Assembly (NCBI GenBank): GCA_964405685.1
Contig: CAYOOP010000003.1
Coordinates: 124,001 to 188,000 of the forward strand
Direction: 5' to 3'
From: CAYOOP01 sp964405685
GTDB taxonomy: Bacteria; Pseudomonadota; Alphaproteobacteria; Rickettsiales; SXRF01
DNA: 64,000 bases
The translations under genes and the position numbers were made by a program. Under the pieces are notes generated by a model. The model saw only the letters and a program-made list of their open reading frames with translations, was not told the origin of the DNA and ran no database searches. Shown here piece after piece: positions 25,863 to 36,213 of the stretch. Positions within the stretch are counted from its first letter, which is position 1. Each line of letters opens with the position of its first letter.

Positions 25863-26605
25863 TGGAAACGGCCGTGCCATCGTCTCGCCCGTGGTACCTG
25901 CTGCTGATTATTTTTGCTGTGTTGCAAGTCATTTTCTGGCAACGCACTCATACGTTGCGGCCGGACCTCACCATTGTCCCCGAACCCCCAAGCGCTTCGA
26001 TGGCGAGCACCATGGCGATGGGCGATGATCAGTTCATGTTCCGTTATTTCTCGGTCGTCCTGCAAAACTCGGGCGACACGTGGGGGCGCTTTACGCCGCT
26101 TAAACTCTACAACATGAAAAAACTCTCCGAGTGGTTTTACGTGATGGATACGCTGGATGCCGAGTCGAATATGATTCCCTCACTCGCCGCCTATTATTTC
26201 AGCATGACGCAAAAGTCTTCGGATGTGGTTTACCTTGCCAACTATCTCTACGACCATGCGGTGCGCGACGTGCCGCACAAGTGGTGGTGGTTGCTGCAGG
26301 CGATGTATTTGGCGAATTATAAATTGCACGACAAAGAACTCGAACTTAAAATCGCCACCCCGCTGCTTAATAAAGAAGTTCCCGTCTGGGCGCAGCAGAT
26401 GGTGGCGGTGGTGCACGAAAAACGTGGCGAATTTGACGATGCGCTCAACATCATGGAAACCATCCGCGACAACGCCGACAACCTCAACGATAAAGACCTC
26501 AAATACATGATGTATTTCGTCAAAGAACGCATCCACCGTTTGGACGAATTCCAAAAGACCGCCAAACCCAAACCGGTGACCCCAGAAGTGGAACAAAAAA
26601 AGTAG
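25862..26605 (+). CDS. Membrane-anchored helical-repeat protein of unknown function
   Basis: A 247-residue protein with one N-terminal membrane anchor (WYLLLIIFAVLQVIFW). The remainder is mainly helical and resembles TPR-like repeats (AESNMIPSLAAYYFSM, WWWLLQAMYLANYKLHDKEL, WAQQMVAVVHEKRGEFDDAL), ending in a Lys/Pro tail. I do not recognise a specific family. Its coupling to the permease and secretin suggests a periplasmic scaffold between the inner and outer membrane parts; that is inference from context only. Confidence 0.6.
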   Translation: METAVPSSRPWYLLLIIFAVLQVIFWQRTHTLRPDLTIVPEPPSASMASTMAMGDDQFMFRYFSVVLQNSGDTWGRFTPLKLYNMKKLSEWFYVMDTLDAESNMIPSLAAYYFSMTQKSSDVVYLANYLYDHAVRDVPHKWWWLLQAMYLANYKLHDKELELKIATPLLNKEVPVWAQQMVAVVHEKRGEFDDALNIMETIRDNADNLNDKDLKYMMYFVKERIHRLDEFQKTAKPKPVTPEVEQKK

Positions 26606-26767
26606 TTTTTATTGTTCTAAATCATTGGCTAAATCGATTTATCCACGGACCGCCTACTTCCACCCCCCAGAAATAGTTGCCCGTTTTTCAAAATAACTAT
26701 TGAAAGAGGCCATTTTTTACTTATTTATTCATCGCTTACAAAAATAAAAATCAAACTGGGAACACAC

Positions 26768-28942
<2,175 letters not shown>

Positions 28943-28945
28943 GCT

Positions 28946-29030
28946 GTCATCCTGCGGGACGCGAAGCGTCAGCGCAGGATCTCGTAAATCCAGATTCTGA
29001 GCTCCTGCCTTCGGCAGGCCGCAGAATGAC
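28946..29030. repeat. Two-hairpin palindromic repeat, copy 6
   Basis: An 85-bp unit: GTCATCCTGCG, stem (GACGC/GCGTC), GCGCAGGATCT, spacer, AGATTCTGAGC, stem (CCTGCC/GGCAGG), CCGCAGAATGAC. It lies between rpoD and bamD, directly after the rpoD stop, where its hairpins could also act as a transcription attenuator. Confidence 0.85.
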
Positions 29031-29072
29031 GAAATGTTTGAGTCTGCACTCATTCTGAGCTAGAACAGAACC

Positions 29073-29909
29073 ATGATCACGCGCTTTTCCCCATGGCTAG
29101 TCTTGGTTGCTTCCACGCTCACACTTTCCGCGTGCAGTTGGTTTGGCTCGTCGGACGAAGAAAAAGCCGAAGCGGAAAAGAAAGCGGTGGCGGAAGCGGT
29201 GGCATCTGCGAAGGGCCCGGCGGCGCTTTATAACGACGCGAAAGACATGTTGGATGCGGGCAAGTTTAAAGATTCCATCCCCAAATTTGAAGAAGTCGAG
29301 CGTCAGCACCCCTATTCTGAACTTGCGGTCAAAGGCCAGGTGATGGCCGGTTACGCGGCCTACCGCGCGGCGGATTATACGCAGGCAACGAGCATTCTCG
29401 AGCGCTTCACCAAAGTCCACCCGGGCGATGAGAATTTGCCGTATGCGTACTACATGATCGCGCTGTGCTACTACGAACAAATCACCGATGTCGGCCGCGA
29501 TCAGAAAATGACGGAGCAGGCGCTGCAGGCGCTGACCGAAGTGGTACGCCGTTTCCCGGAGACGGATTATGCGCGCGATGCGAAGCTGAAACTTGATCTG
29601 ACCTATGACCATCTGGCCGGCAAGGAAATGAGCGTCGGGCGGTATTATTTAAAACGCGATGAGAACTTGGCGGCCATCAACCGCTTCCGCTTTGTGGTCG
29701 AAAACTATCAAACCACTACCCACGTGCCCGAAGCGCTGCACCGCCTGGTGGAGGCGTATTTGCGCCTGGGCATCAAAGAAGAAGCCACCAAATATGCCGC
29801 TGTGCTGGGTGCCAATTACTCCAGCAGCGTGTGGTATAAAATGAGTTATCAACTCTTGAATCCGACTACCAAAGAAACCAAGGCCAGCGAGGGCTGGTTG
29901 GGGTTGTAG
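29073..29909 (+). CDS. bamD: BamD, outer-membrane assembly lipoprotein
   Basis: A 278-residue lipoprotein (VASTLTLSAC lipobox) with an Ala/Glu/Lys-rich linker. TPR repeats of the BamD/ComL type follow: LYNDAKDMLDAGKFKDSIPK, EEVERQHPYSELAVKGQVMA, YAYYMIALCYYEQITDVGRD and DAKLKLDLTYDHLAGKEMSV. BamD is the essential partner of BamA in inserting outer-membrane beta-barrels. The family length is about 245-290. It leads the bamD-recN-ligA-prmA-pepP run; the recN ATG follows 1 bp after its stop. Confidence 0.95.
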   Translation: MITRFSPWLVLVASTLTLSACSWFGSSDEEKAEAEKKAVAEAVASAKGPAALYNDAKDMLDAGKFKDSIPKFEEVERQHPYSELAVKGQVMAGYAAYRAADYTQATSILERFTKVHPGDENLPYAYYMIALCYYEQITDVGRDQKMTEQALQALTEVVRRFPETDYARDAKLKLDLTYDHLAGKEMSVGRYYLKRDENLAAINRFRFVVENYQTTTHVPEALHRLVEAYLRLGIKEEATKYAAVLGANYSSSVWYKMSYQLLNPTTKETKASEGWLGL

Positions 29910-29910
29910 C

Positions 29911-31587
29911 ATGCTGCGCGAACTCACCATCCAAAACATCGTGCTGATTGAACGCCTAAGCCTTTCCTTTGCGGACGGCCTATGTGTGTTAACCGGCGAA
30001 ACCGGCGCGGGTAAATCCATTTTGCTGGATGCACTCGGACTTGCACTTGGTGAACGTGCAAGCGGCGGCCTGGTGCGTTCCGGCGAAGCCCAGGGAAGCG
30101 CCAGCGCCTGTTTTGATATCAGCAACAATGCAAATGCCAAAGCGGCGCTGGAAGCATTGGGTCTGGCCGTTTCAGACGAACTCATCCTCCGCCGCACACT
30201 TGCTTCTGACGGCAAATCCAAAGCCTTCATTAATGATGCGCCGGTGAGTCAGCAAGCCCTTAAAACCCTTGCGGCAACGTTACTTGAAATCCACGGTCAG
30301 CACGATCAACAAGGCCTCATGGATCCGCGCACCCACCGCGAAGTGCTGGATGCCTATGGCAAGCTTGAGCGTGAATCCAAAGCGGTAGCAGAAGCCTATA
30401 GCGCACTCGCAGACGCCCGCAAAAAACGCACGCAGCTCGAAGAAGAAATCGCAACCGCCGCGCACGAAGAAGAATATTTGCGTCACATGTCTGGCGAATT
30501 GAAACAACTCGCACCCCAGGCGGGCGAAGAAACCGAACTTGCTGACAAGCGGCTGCGCTTTATGCAATCCGAAAAACTCCGCGCCGTGCTCGACGAAGCA
30601 GTGGGCTCGCTCTCCGGCAAAGAAGTGGTCGCCGCCATCCGCTCCGCCCACCGCACCATTACGCGTAGCTCACTCACCCAAGGTGAAACCTTCGCTCCCG
30701 TTGTTGCTGCACTCGAGCAAGCCCTGGATGGTGCCGACACCGCACTCGATCAACTCCTCGCGATCGGCCGCGAAAGCTTCGGCGGTGAAGCCGAACTCGA
30801 ACGCGTTGAAGAACGCCTGTTTGCCTTGAAAGCCGCCGCTCGGAAATACCATGTGCCGTGTGATGAACTTTCCAATCTGCTGGACGAAACCAACCAGAAA
30901 CTCGCTCTCTTGAAAAGCAATGAAGCAGCGCTCCATGCCGCGACCAAAGAAGTCGACGCTTGCAAAAAACGCTTCGCCGAAACCGCGAGCACACTTTCCG
31001 CCAAGCGCAAAACCGTCGCTGGTAAACTCGAAAAAGCTGTGCTCAAGGAACTAAGCTCTCTCAAGATGGAAAACACCCATTTCGTTGTAGAGTTTACTCC
31101 CCTCACCGAATCCGAATGGGCCGCTCATGGTTCAGACGGCATTCAATTCATGGTCGCAACCAATGTTGCAAAAGGCAAAGTGCCAACACTTTCTCCCATC
31201 CACAAAATCGCTTCCGGTGGGGAGCTTTCACGCTTCATGCTGGCGCTCAAAGTCGCCTTCGCCCACGTGCGCGTGACCCCAAGCCTCATCTTCGACGAAA
31301 TTGATACTGGCACCGGCGGCGCGGTTGCCGATGCCATTGGCAAACGCTTGGCGTTGCTCGCGCAGCACCATCAAGTCTTCGTCGTCACCCATTTACCGCA
31401 AGTCGCCGCACGGGCGGAGCAACATTTCCGTGTGGAAAAAAGCGCGGGCAAAAAAGGTGTGGTCACCAGCGTTGTGGAATTGAAAAAAACAGAACGCACG
31501 GAGGAACTCGCGCGTATGCTTTCGGGCGCTAAGATTACGGATGAAGCGCGCAAAGCGGCGAAGAAATTGGTTGAGGAAGCAGCATGA
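29911..31587 (+). CDS. recN: RecN, SMC-like DNA repair ATPase
   Basis: A 558-residue SMC-family protein acting in double-strand break repair. Walker A is LTGETGAGKSILLDAL near residue 30, followed by the Q-loop region LLEIHGQHDQQGLMDPRTHR. Coiled coils lie at about 150-215 and 300-390. The ABC signature is IASGGELSRFMLALK and Walker B is SLIFDEIDTGTGG, with the D-loop and final His switch VFVVTHLPQVAARA. Standard length and bamD-recN-ligA order. The stop overlaps the ligA ATG (ATGA). Confidence 0.97.
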   Translation: MLRELTIQNIVLIERLSLSFADGLCVLTGETGAGKSILLDALGLALGERASGGLVRSGEAQGSASACFDISNNANAKAALEALGLAVSDELILRRTLASDGKSKAFINDAPVSQQALKTLAATLLEIHGQHDQQGLMDPRTHREVLDAYGKLERESKAVAEAYSALADARKKRTQLEEEIATAAHEEEYLRHMSGELKQLAPQAGEETELADKRLRFMQSEKLRAVLDEAVGSLSGKEVVAAIRSAHRTITRSSLTQGETFAPVVAALEQALDGADTALDQLLAIGRESFGGEAELERVEERLFALKAAARKYHVPCDELSNLLDETNQKLALLKSNEAALHAATKEVDACKKRFAETASTLSAKRKTVAGKLEKAVLKELSSLKMENTHFVVEFTPLTESEWAAHGSDGIQFMVATNVAKGKVPTLSPIHKIASGGELSRFMLALKVAFAHVRVTPSLIFDEIDTGTGGAVADAIGKRLALLAQHHQVFVVTHLPQVAARAEQHFRVEKSAGKKGVVTSVVELKKTERTEELARMLSGAKITDEARKAAKKLVEEAA

Positions 31588-33659
31588 ATACGCTTCGTCA
31601 TCCCGGCGAAGGCCGGGATCTGGTTCAGAGAAAATGGCAGCAGCTGGTGGATCAGATACGCCACCATGACGCGCTCTATTACCAGCGGGATAAACCTGAA
31701 ATATCGGATGCCGAGTACGACAAACTCCGCCGAGAACTAGAAAATCTTGAGGCGGAATACCCAGAACTCATAACACCCGATTCACCGACGCAAAAAGTCG
31801 GCGCAGCGCCGCTACCGAAATTCGCCAAGGTGAAACACAAAGTGCCGATGCTGTCGCTCGCCAACGCGTTTTCAGAGGAAGATTTACGCGAATGGGAAAC
31901 GCGCAACCGCAAATATGCAAACCTGTCAGAGGACGCACCTATTTATTACACTTGCGAGCATAAGATTGATGGTACATCGTTCTCTGCTCTTTATGAGAAC
32001 CACACGCTCGTTTATGTCGCCACCCGCGGCGATGGCGAGGTAGGAGAAAACATCACCGAAAATATGCGGACGCTCAAAGGGTTTCCACATACACTACCCG
32101 CCGATGCGCCGCGCGCAATTGAAATTCGTGGCGAAGTGTTCATGACGCACGCGGCATTTGCTAAACTGAATGCGCAGGTCGAGGGGGGCGACCAATTCGC
32201 CAACCCGCGCAATGCGGCAGCAGGCAGCCTGCGCCAGCTCGACGCAAGCATCACCGCTTCGCGCGAACTTTCGTATTTTGTGTATGGGTGGGGTGCACTA
32301 GGTCGTCATCCCGACGAAAGTCGGGATCCAGTTCGAACACACCGCGAGATGATAGGATTATTCGCCGACTGGGGTTTTCAGATCCTGCCTGAGTATGGGC
32401 GGATTTATAAAACTCGTACAACGCTGGAGGGCTTGCTGGCTTACTACCAAACGACTCTCATGAAACGTGCCAATCTACCGTATGATATTGATGGCCTGGT
32501 CTATAAAATCGATGATTTGAAACTGCAGGAAAGCTTAGGCTTCGTTTCGCGGGCGCCACGCTGGGCGATTGCTCATAAATTCCCTGCCGAGCAGGCAATC
32601 ACCACGCTTGAAGCGATCGACATTCAAGTCGGCCGTACCGGTACGCTGACGCCGGTGGCGCGGCTTAAACCTGTCAATGTCGGTGGCGTAATGGTCGCGA
32701 ATGCGACGCTTCACAATGAAGATGAAATCGCGCGGAAAGACGTACGCGTGGGCGACACCGTGGTGGTGCAGCGGGCAGGGGATGTGATTCCGCAGATTGT
32801 CGAAGTCAAACTCGACAAGCGCGCTGCAAATGCTGCGGTTTATGTGTTTCCAAACACGTGCCCGGTCTGCGGCTCTCCTGCGGTGCGCGAAGAAGGCGAG
32901 GTAGCCATTCGTTGCACGGGGGGCTTAAGATGCGATGCACAGCTGGTGGAGCGTCTGCGCCACTTTGTTTCGCGGGATGCGCTGGATATTGAGGGCCTCG
33001 GCGAAAAACAAATCACGGCGTTCTGGCAAGATGGGTTGATCCACGCCCCGCAGGATATTTTCCATTTGAAAGATCATGCGGTAACGTTGGAACAACGCGA
33101 AGGCATGGGCAAAAAATCGGTGGAGAATTTGCTCGCTGCTATTGAAACTGCACGTAATGTTCCACTTGCGAAACTCATCTTCGCCCTCGGCATCCGCCAT
33201 ATTGGCGAAGTCACCGCCAAGCTGCTTGCAAAGAATTACGGTAGTTTTGCTGCGTGGTTTGCCGCTATGCAGAAGCCAGAAATGGTGCAAGAACTCGACA
33301 CGATTGACAGCGTTGGCGGAACCGTTGTCGAATCCCTCGCTACGTTTTTTGCCAATACCGAAAATGTGGCGATGCTTGAAGCGCTTTCCAAGGAACTGCA
33401 TATTGCCGATGCCGAAGTCGCGCAAACTCACGCTGCCGTGGGCGGTAAAACCGTGGTGTTTACTGGCACGCTGGAAAAACTTTCCCGCCAGGCGGCGAAA
33501 GAAATGGCGGAGGCGTTGGGCGCGAAAGTGGCAAGTAGCGTTTCCGCGAAAACCGATTATGTGATCGCGGGCGCAGATGCGGGCTCCAAACTCAAGAAAG
33601 CACAGGAGCTTGGTGTGAAAATTCTCACTGAAGATGAATGGATAGAGCTAACGAAATGA
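31584..33659 (+). CDS. ligA: LigA, NAD-dependent DNA ligase
   Basis: A 691-residue NAD-dependent ligase for replication and repair. The NAD-binding Ia region carries HHDALYYQRDKPEISDAEYD and the catalytic lysine lies in CEHKIDGTS near residue 125. Also visible: the OB fold (IDIQVGRTGTLTPVARLKPV), the zinc finger CPVC...CTGGLRC, HhH motifs (LIFALGIRHIGEVTAKLLA) and a C-terminal BRCT domain (about 610-690). Residues about 5-14 (RHPGEGRDLV) and about 241-250 (GRHPDESRDPV) are encoded by copies of a palindromic repeat inserted in frame, the first right behind the start codon and the second in a loop after YFVYGWG. ATG overlaps the recN stop. Confidence 0.97.
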   Translation: MNTLRHPGEGRDLVQRKWQQLVDQIRHHDALYYQRDKPEISDAEYDKLRRELENLEAEYPELITPDSPTQKVGAAPLPKFAKVKHKVPMLSLANAFSEEDLREWETRNRKYANLSEDAPIYYTCEHKIDGTSFSALYENHTLVYVATRGDGEVGENITENMRTLKGFPHTLPADAPRAIEIRGEVFMTHAAFAKLNAQVEGGDQFANPRNAAAGSLRQLDASITASRELSYFVYGWGALGRHPDESRDPVRTHREMIGLFADWGFQILPEYGRIYKTRTTLEGLLAYYQTTLMKRANLPYDIDGLVYKIDDLKLQESLGFVSRAPRWAIAHKFPAEQAITTLEAIDIQVGRTGTLTPVARLKPVNVGGVMVANATLHNEDEIARKDVRVGDTVVVQRAGDVIPQIVEVKLDKRAANAAVYVFPNTCPVCGSPAVREEGEVAIRCTGGLRCDAQLVERLRHFVSRDALDIEGLGEKQITAFWQDGLIHAPQDIFHLKDHAVTLEQREGMGKKSVENLLAAIETARNVPLAKLIFALGIRHIGEVTAKLLAKNYGSFAAWFAAMQKPEMVQELDTIDSVGGTVVESLATFFANTENVAMLEALSKELHIADAEVAQTHAAVGGKTVVFTGTLEKLSRQAAKEMAEALGAKVASSVSAKTDYVIAGADAGSKLKKAQELGVKILTEDEWIELTK
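31597..31625. repeat. Single-hairpin palindromic repeat at the ligA 5' end, copy 7
   Basis: GTCATCCCGGCGAAGGCCGG followed by GATCTGGTT, translated as RHPGEGRDLV immediately after the ligA start (MNTL). It is nearly identical to the copy at 32305, so both come from the same repeat subfamily. Confidence 0.85.
32305..32333. repeat. Single-hairpin palindromic repeat inside ligA, copy 8
   Basis: GTCATCCCGACGAAAGTCGG followed by GATCCAGTT, translated in the same reading phase as copy 7 (RHPDESRDPV versus RHPGEGRDLV). It lies in the adenylation domain in a loop that varies in length between species. Confidence 0.85.
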
Positions 33660-34546
33660 CAAACCCCTTCGCGCAAAGCTCCCAATATTATGAGATGACG
33701 TGCGAACTGCCCAAATCCGCGGCGGAAAATGCGGACATTTATTTTGAGGATGTGGCGGTTTCGGTTTCCGCATTTGAAATCGATGAAGCCAAGGCTTCTT
33801 GGAAACTCACCGTGCTTTACGCGGAGAAGCCGGACGATGCAGACATCAAACGCCGCCTGGAGTTAATGCACGTGAAGGCGAAATACACCGTTGAACCCCG
33901 CGCGCAAAAGGATTGGGTGGCAACGATCGCGCAGGATTTTCCGCCGCTACATGTGGGGCGTTTTTACGTGCATGGCTCGCACATTAAAGAACCGCCGCCT
34001 GTGGGCACCACTCCCTTGCAGATTGATGCCGGTGCGGCGTTTGGCAGCGGCGAGCATGCAACGACGAGCGGTTGCCTGCGCGCGATGGAAGCAGCCTATC
34101 GCCAAGGTAAGCGGCCTGCGCGCGTGCTTGATATGGGTACCGGCTCGGGCATTCTTGCGATTGCAGCCGCAAAACTCTTTCCCACCGCGTGCGTTGAGGC
34201 GTATGATTTAGATAAAGTGTCCGTGCGGGTGGCGGCAGAAAATACTCATATAAATCAGGTGAATAAACATATCCGTGTAGCGCATTCGAATGGGTATTTG
34301 CACAAAGACATCATGCGCGGGCTTGACAGCTATGATATGATACTAGCCAACATCCTCGCTCGCCCGCTGTGCCAAATGGCAAAGCATGCAAGTGCGGCGC
34401 TCGCCCCCGGCGGCGTGCTGATTTTGTCAGGCTTGCTGAGTGAACAGGAAAACATGGTGATGCACGCGCACAGACTTCAGGGCCTTTATCTATCGCAGCG
34501 GTTCCGCGCGAATGGCTGGTCTGCGCTGATGTTGGAGGCCGCATGA
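33656..34546 (+). CDS. prmA: PrmA, ribosomal protein L11 methyltransferase
   Basis: 296 residues from the ATG that overlaps the ligA stop (ATGA). The N-terminal substrate domain is variable. The methyltransferase domain carries PLQIDAGAAFGSGEHATTSG (PrmA-specific), the SAM motif VLDMGTGSGILAIAAAKL near residue 160 and the NILARPL catalytic motif (normally NILA.PL). PrmA trimethylates lysines of L11. Translationally coupled to ligA upstream and to the aminopeptidase gene downstream (ATGA overlap at 34543). Confidence 0.93.
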   Translation: MTNPFAQSSQYYEMTCELPKSAAENADIYFEDVAVSVSAFEIDEAKASWKLTVLYAEKPDDADIKRRLELMHVKAKYTVEPRAQKDWVATIAQDFPPLHVGRFYVHGSHIKEPPPVGTTPLQIDAGAAFGSGEHATTSGCLRAMEAAYRQGKRPARVLDMGTGSGILAIAAAKLFPTACVEAYDLDKVSVRVAAENTHINQVNKHIRVAHSNGYLHKDIMRGLDSYDMILANILARPLCQMAKHASAALAPGGVLILSGLLSEQENMVMHAHRLQGLYLSQRFRANGWSALMLEAA

Positions 34547-36213
34547 GCACGCTTGAAACGTTTCGCAAAACATTTGTTCAGTTTGGTATTGACGGCTTGC
34601 TCATCCCCATGAGTGACCGTTTCTTGAGCGAATACGTTCCCGCGCATGAAAACCGCATTGCGTTTTTGACAGGGTTTACCGGCTCGGCGGCGACCGTGGT
34701 GGTGCTGAAAGACAAAGCGGCATTTTTCACTGACGGGCGCTATATTCTGCAGGCAAAGCAGGAAGTGGATGCGTCTTGCTTTGAAATCATCAACAGTGGC
34801 GACACAAGCGTAAAAGAGTGGCTCAAGAAGCAAGGCGATGTAAGGATCGGTGTAGATGCGGCACGCATCAGCATTGCCGATTGCGAACGCTATGGTGCAC
34901 TGGTGTTGCTGAGTGAAAACCCTATAGACGCGCTCTGGAAAAACCGCCCTGCATTTACACCGTCAAAACCATGGAATTACGGTGAGGCATTCGCCGGCGA
35001 ATCCGCCGCGAGCAAGCAGAAACGCATAGCAGAAACCATCAAGCAACAGGGTGCGGACGCTGCATTTATCGGCAGCTCTGAAAGCGTCAACTGGCTGCTC
35101 AATATCCGCGGTAGCGATGTTGAGTGTACACCGGTGCTCCACAGCATGGCGTTGGTGTTTACTACAGGCGAAGTGCAGATGTTTGCTTATGAAGGCGAAC
35201 GCACGTTTGATGTCTTGCCTTCTGCACTCGCGAAGCTTGCAGGCAAGCGCGTGTTGGTGGATCGTGCAACCGTTACCGCGCAAATCAAAGAGTGGCTGAA
35301 GAGTGCAGAAATTGTCTGTGCGCCTGACCCTTGCGCGTTGCCGCGGGCCATTAAAAATACAACCGAACTTGATTCGATTCGTGAAATCCACAAGCGCGAC
35401 GGTGCGGCGCTTTCTTCTGGTCTTGCACAGATTACCAAGGTGAGGGATGAACTGGAAGTTGCAGAACTCTTGCTGAATGAGCGCAAAAAACAGGAGGGTT
35501 TTCTATATCCGAGTTTTCCAACCATTGCAGGCATGGGAGCGCATGGTGCAATTGTGCATTATCGTGCCACCGCAAAAACCAACGCAAAGCTTGAGACCGG
35601 ATTGTTGCTGATTGACTCCGGCGGGCAATATCTGGGGGGGACGACGGATGTGACGCGTACCATTGCGATTGGCACCGCAACCCACGAACAAAAAGCGTGG
35701 TTCACGCGTGTGCTGAAAGGCCATATTGCACTTGCGACCGCACAATTTCCTAAAGGAACGACGGGCAGCCAGTTGGATGCACTGGTGCGGCAGTTTTTGT
35801 GGCAATCGGGCGGGGATTTTGACCACGGCACCGGCCATGGTGTGGGCAATTGCTTAGGTGTACACGAAGGCCCGCAGCGCATTAGCAAACGGCCTTCGGA
35901 CGTCGCGTTGCAACCAGGCATGATTCTTTCGAACGAGCCCGGTTATTACCGCGAAAGCGCATTTGGCATTCGCATTGAAAACCTAGTAGTGGTAATCGAG
36001 AAAAATGGATTTTTGGGATTTGAAACCATCACCCTAGCCCCCATTGACCGCAAGTTGATTGATAGTACATTGCTTACATCGGACGAACGTGAATGGCTTG
36101 ATGCGTATCATGCCCGCGTGCTCGAAACCTTAGAACTGCGCGTAACGCCTGATGTTGCGAATTGGCTCAAAAAGGTGTGCGCACCGCTAAATGCGAGGAG
36201 TGCGAATGATTAA
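34543..36213 (+). CDS. pepP: Xaa-Pro aminopeptidase (M24, aminopeptidase P type)
   Basis: A 556-residue metallopeptidase of the long aminopeptidase P class: two creatinase-like N domains (about 1-300) and a pita-bread catalytic domain (about 310-510). The metal ligands are in LLIDSGGQYLGGTTDVTR, FDHGTGHGVGNCLGVHEGP, LSNEPGYY and RIENLVVV. A short M24 C-terminal domain ends in NWLKKVCAPL. It removes N-terminal residues ahead of proline. Coupled to prmA by an ATGA overlap; the znuA ATG begins 8 bp before its stop. Confidence 0.93.
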   Translation: MSTLETFRKTFVQFGIDGLLIPMSDRFLSEYVPAHENRIAFLTGFTGSAATVVVLKDKAAFFTDGRYILQAKQEVDASCFEIINSGDTSVKEWLKKQGDVRIGVDAARISIADCERYGALVLLSENPIDALWKNRPAFTPSKPWNYGEAFAGESAASKQKRIAETIKQQGADAAFIGSSESVNWLLNIRGSDVECTPVLHSMALVFTTGEVQMFAYEGERTFDVLPSALAKLAGKRVLVDRATVTAQIKEWLKSAEIVCAPDPCALPRAIKNTTELDSIREIHKRDGAALSSGLAQITKVRDELEVAELLLNERKKQEGFLYPSFPTIAGMGAHGAIVHYRATAKTNAKLETGLLLIDSGGQYLGGTTDVTRTIAIGTATHEQKAWFTRVLKGHIALATAQFPKGTTGSQLDALVRQFLWQSGGDFDHGTGHGVGNCLGVHEGPQRISKRPSDVALQPGMILSNEPGYYRESAFGIRIENLVVVIEKNGFLGFETITLAPIDRKLIDSTLLTSDEREWLDAYHARVLETLELRVTPDVANWLKKVCAPLNARSAND

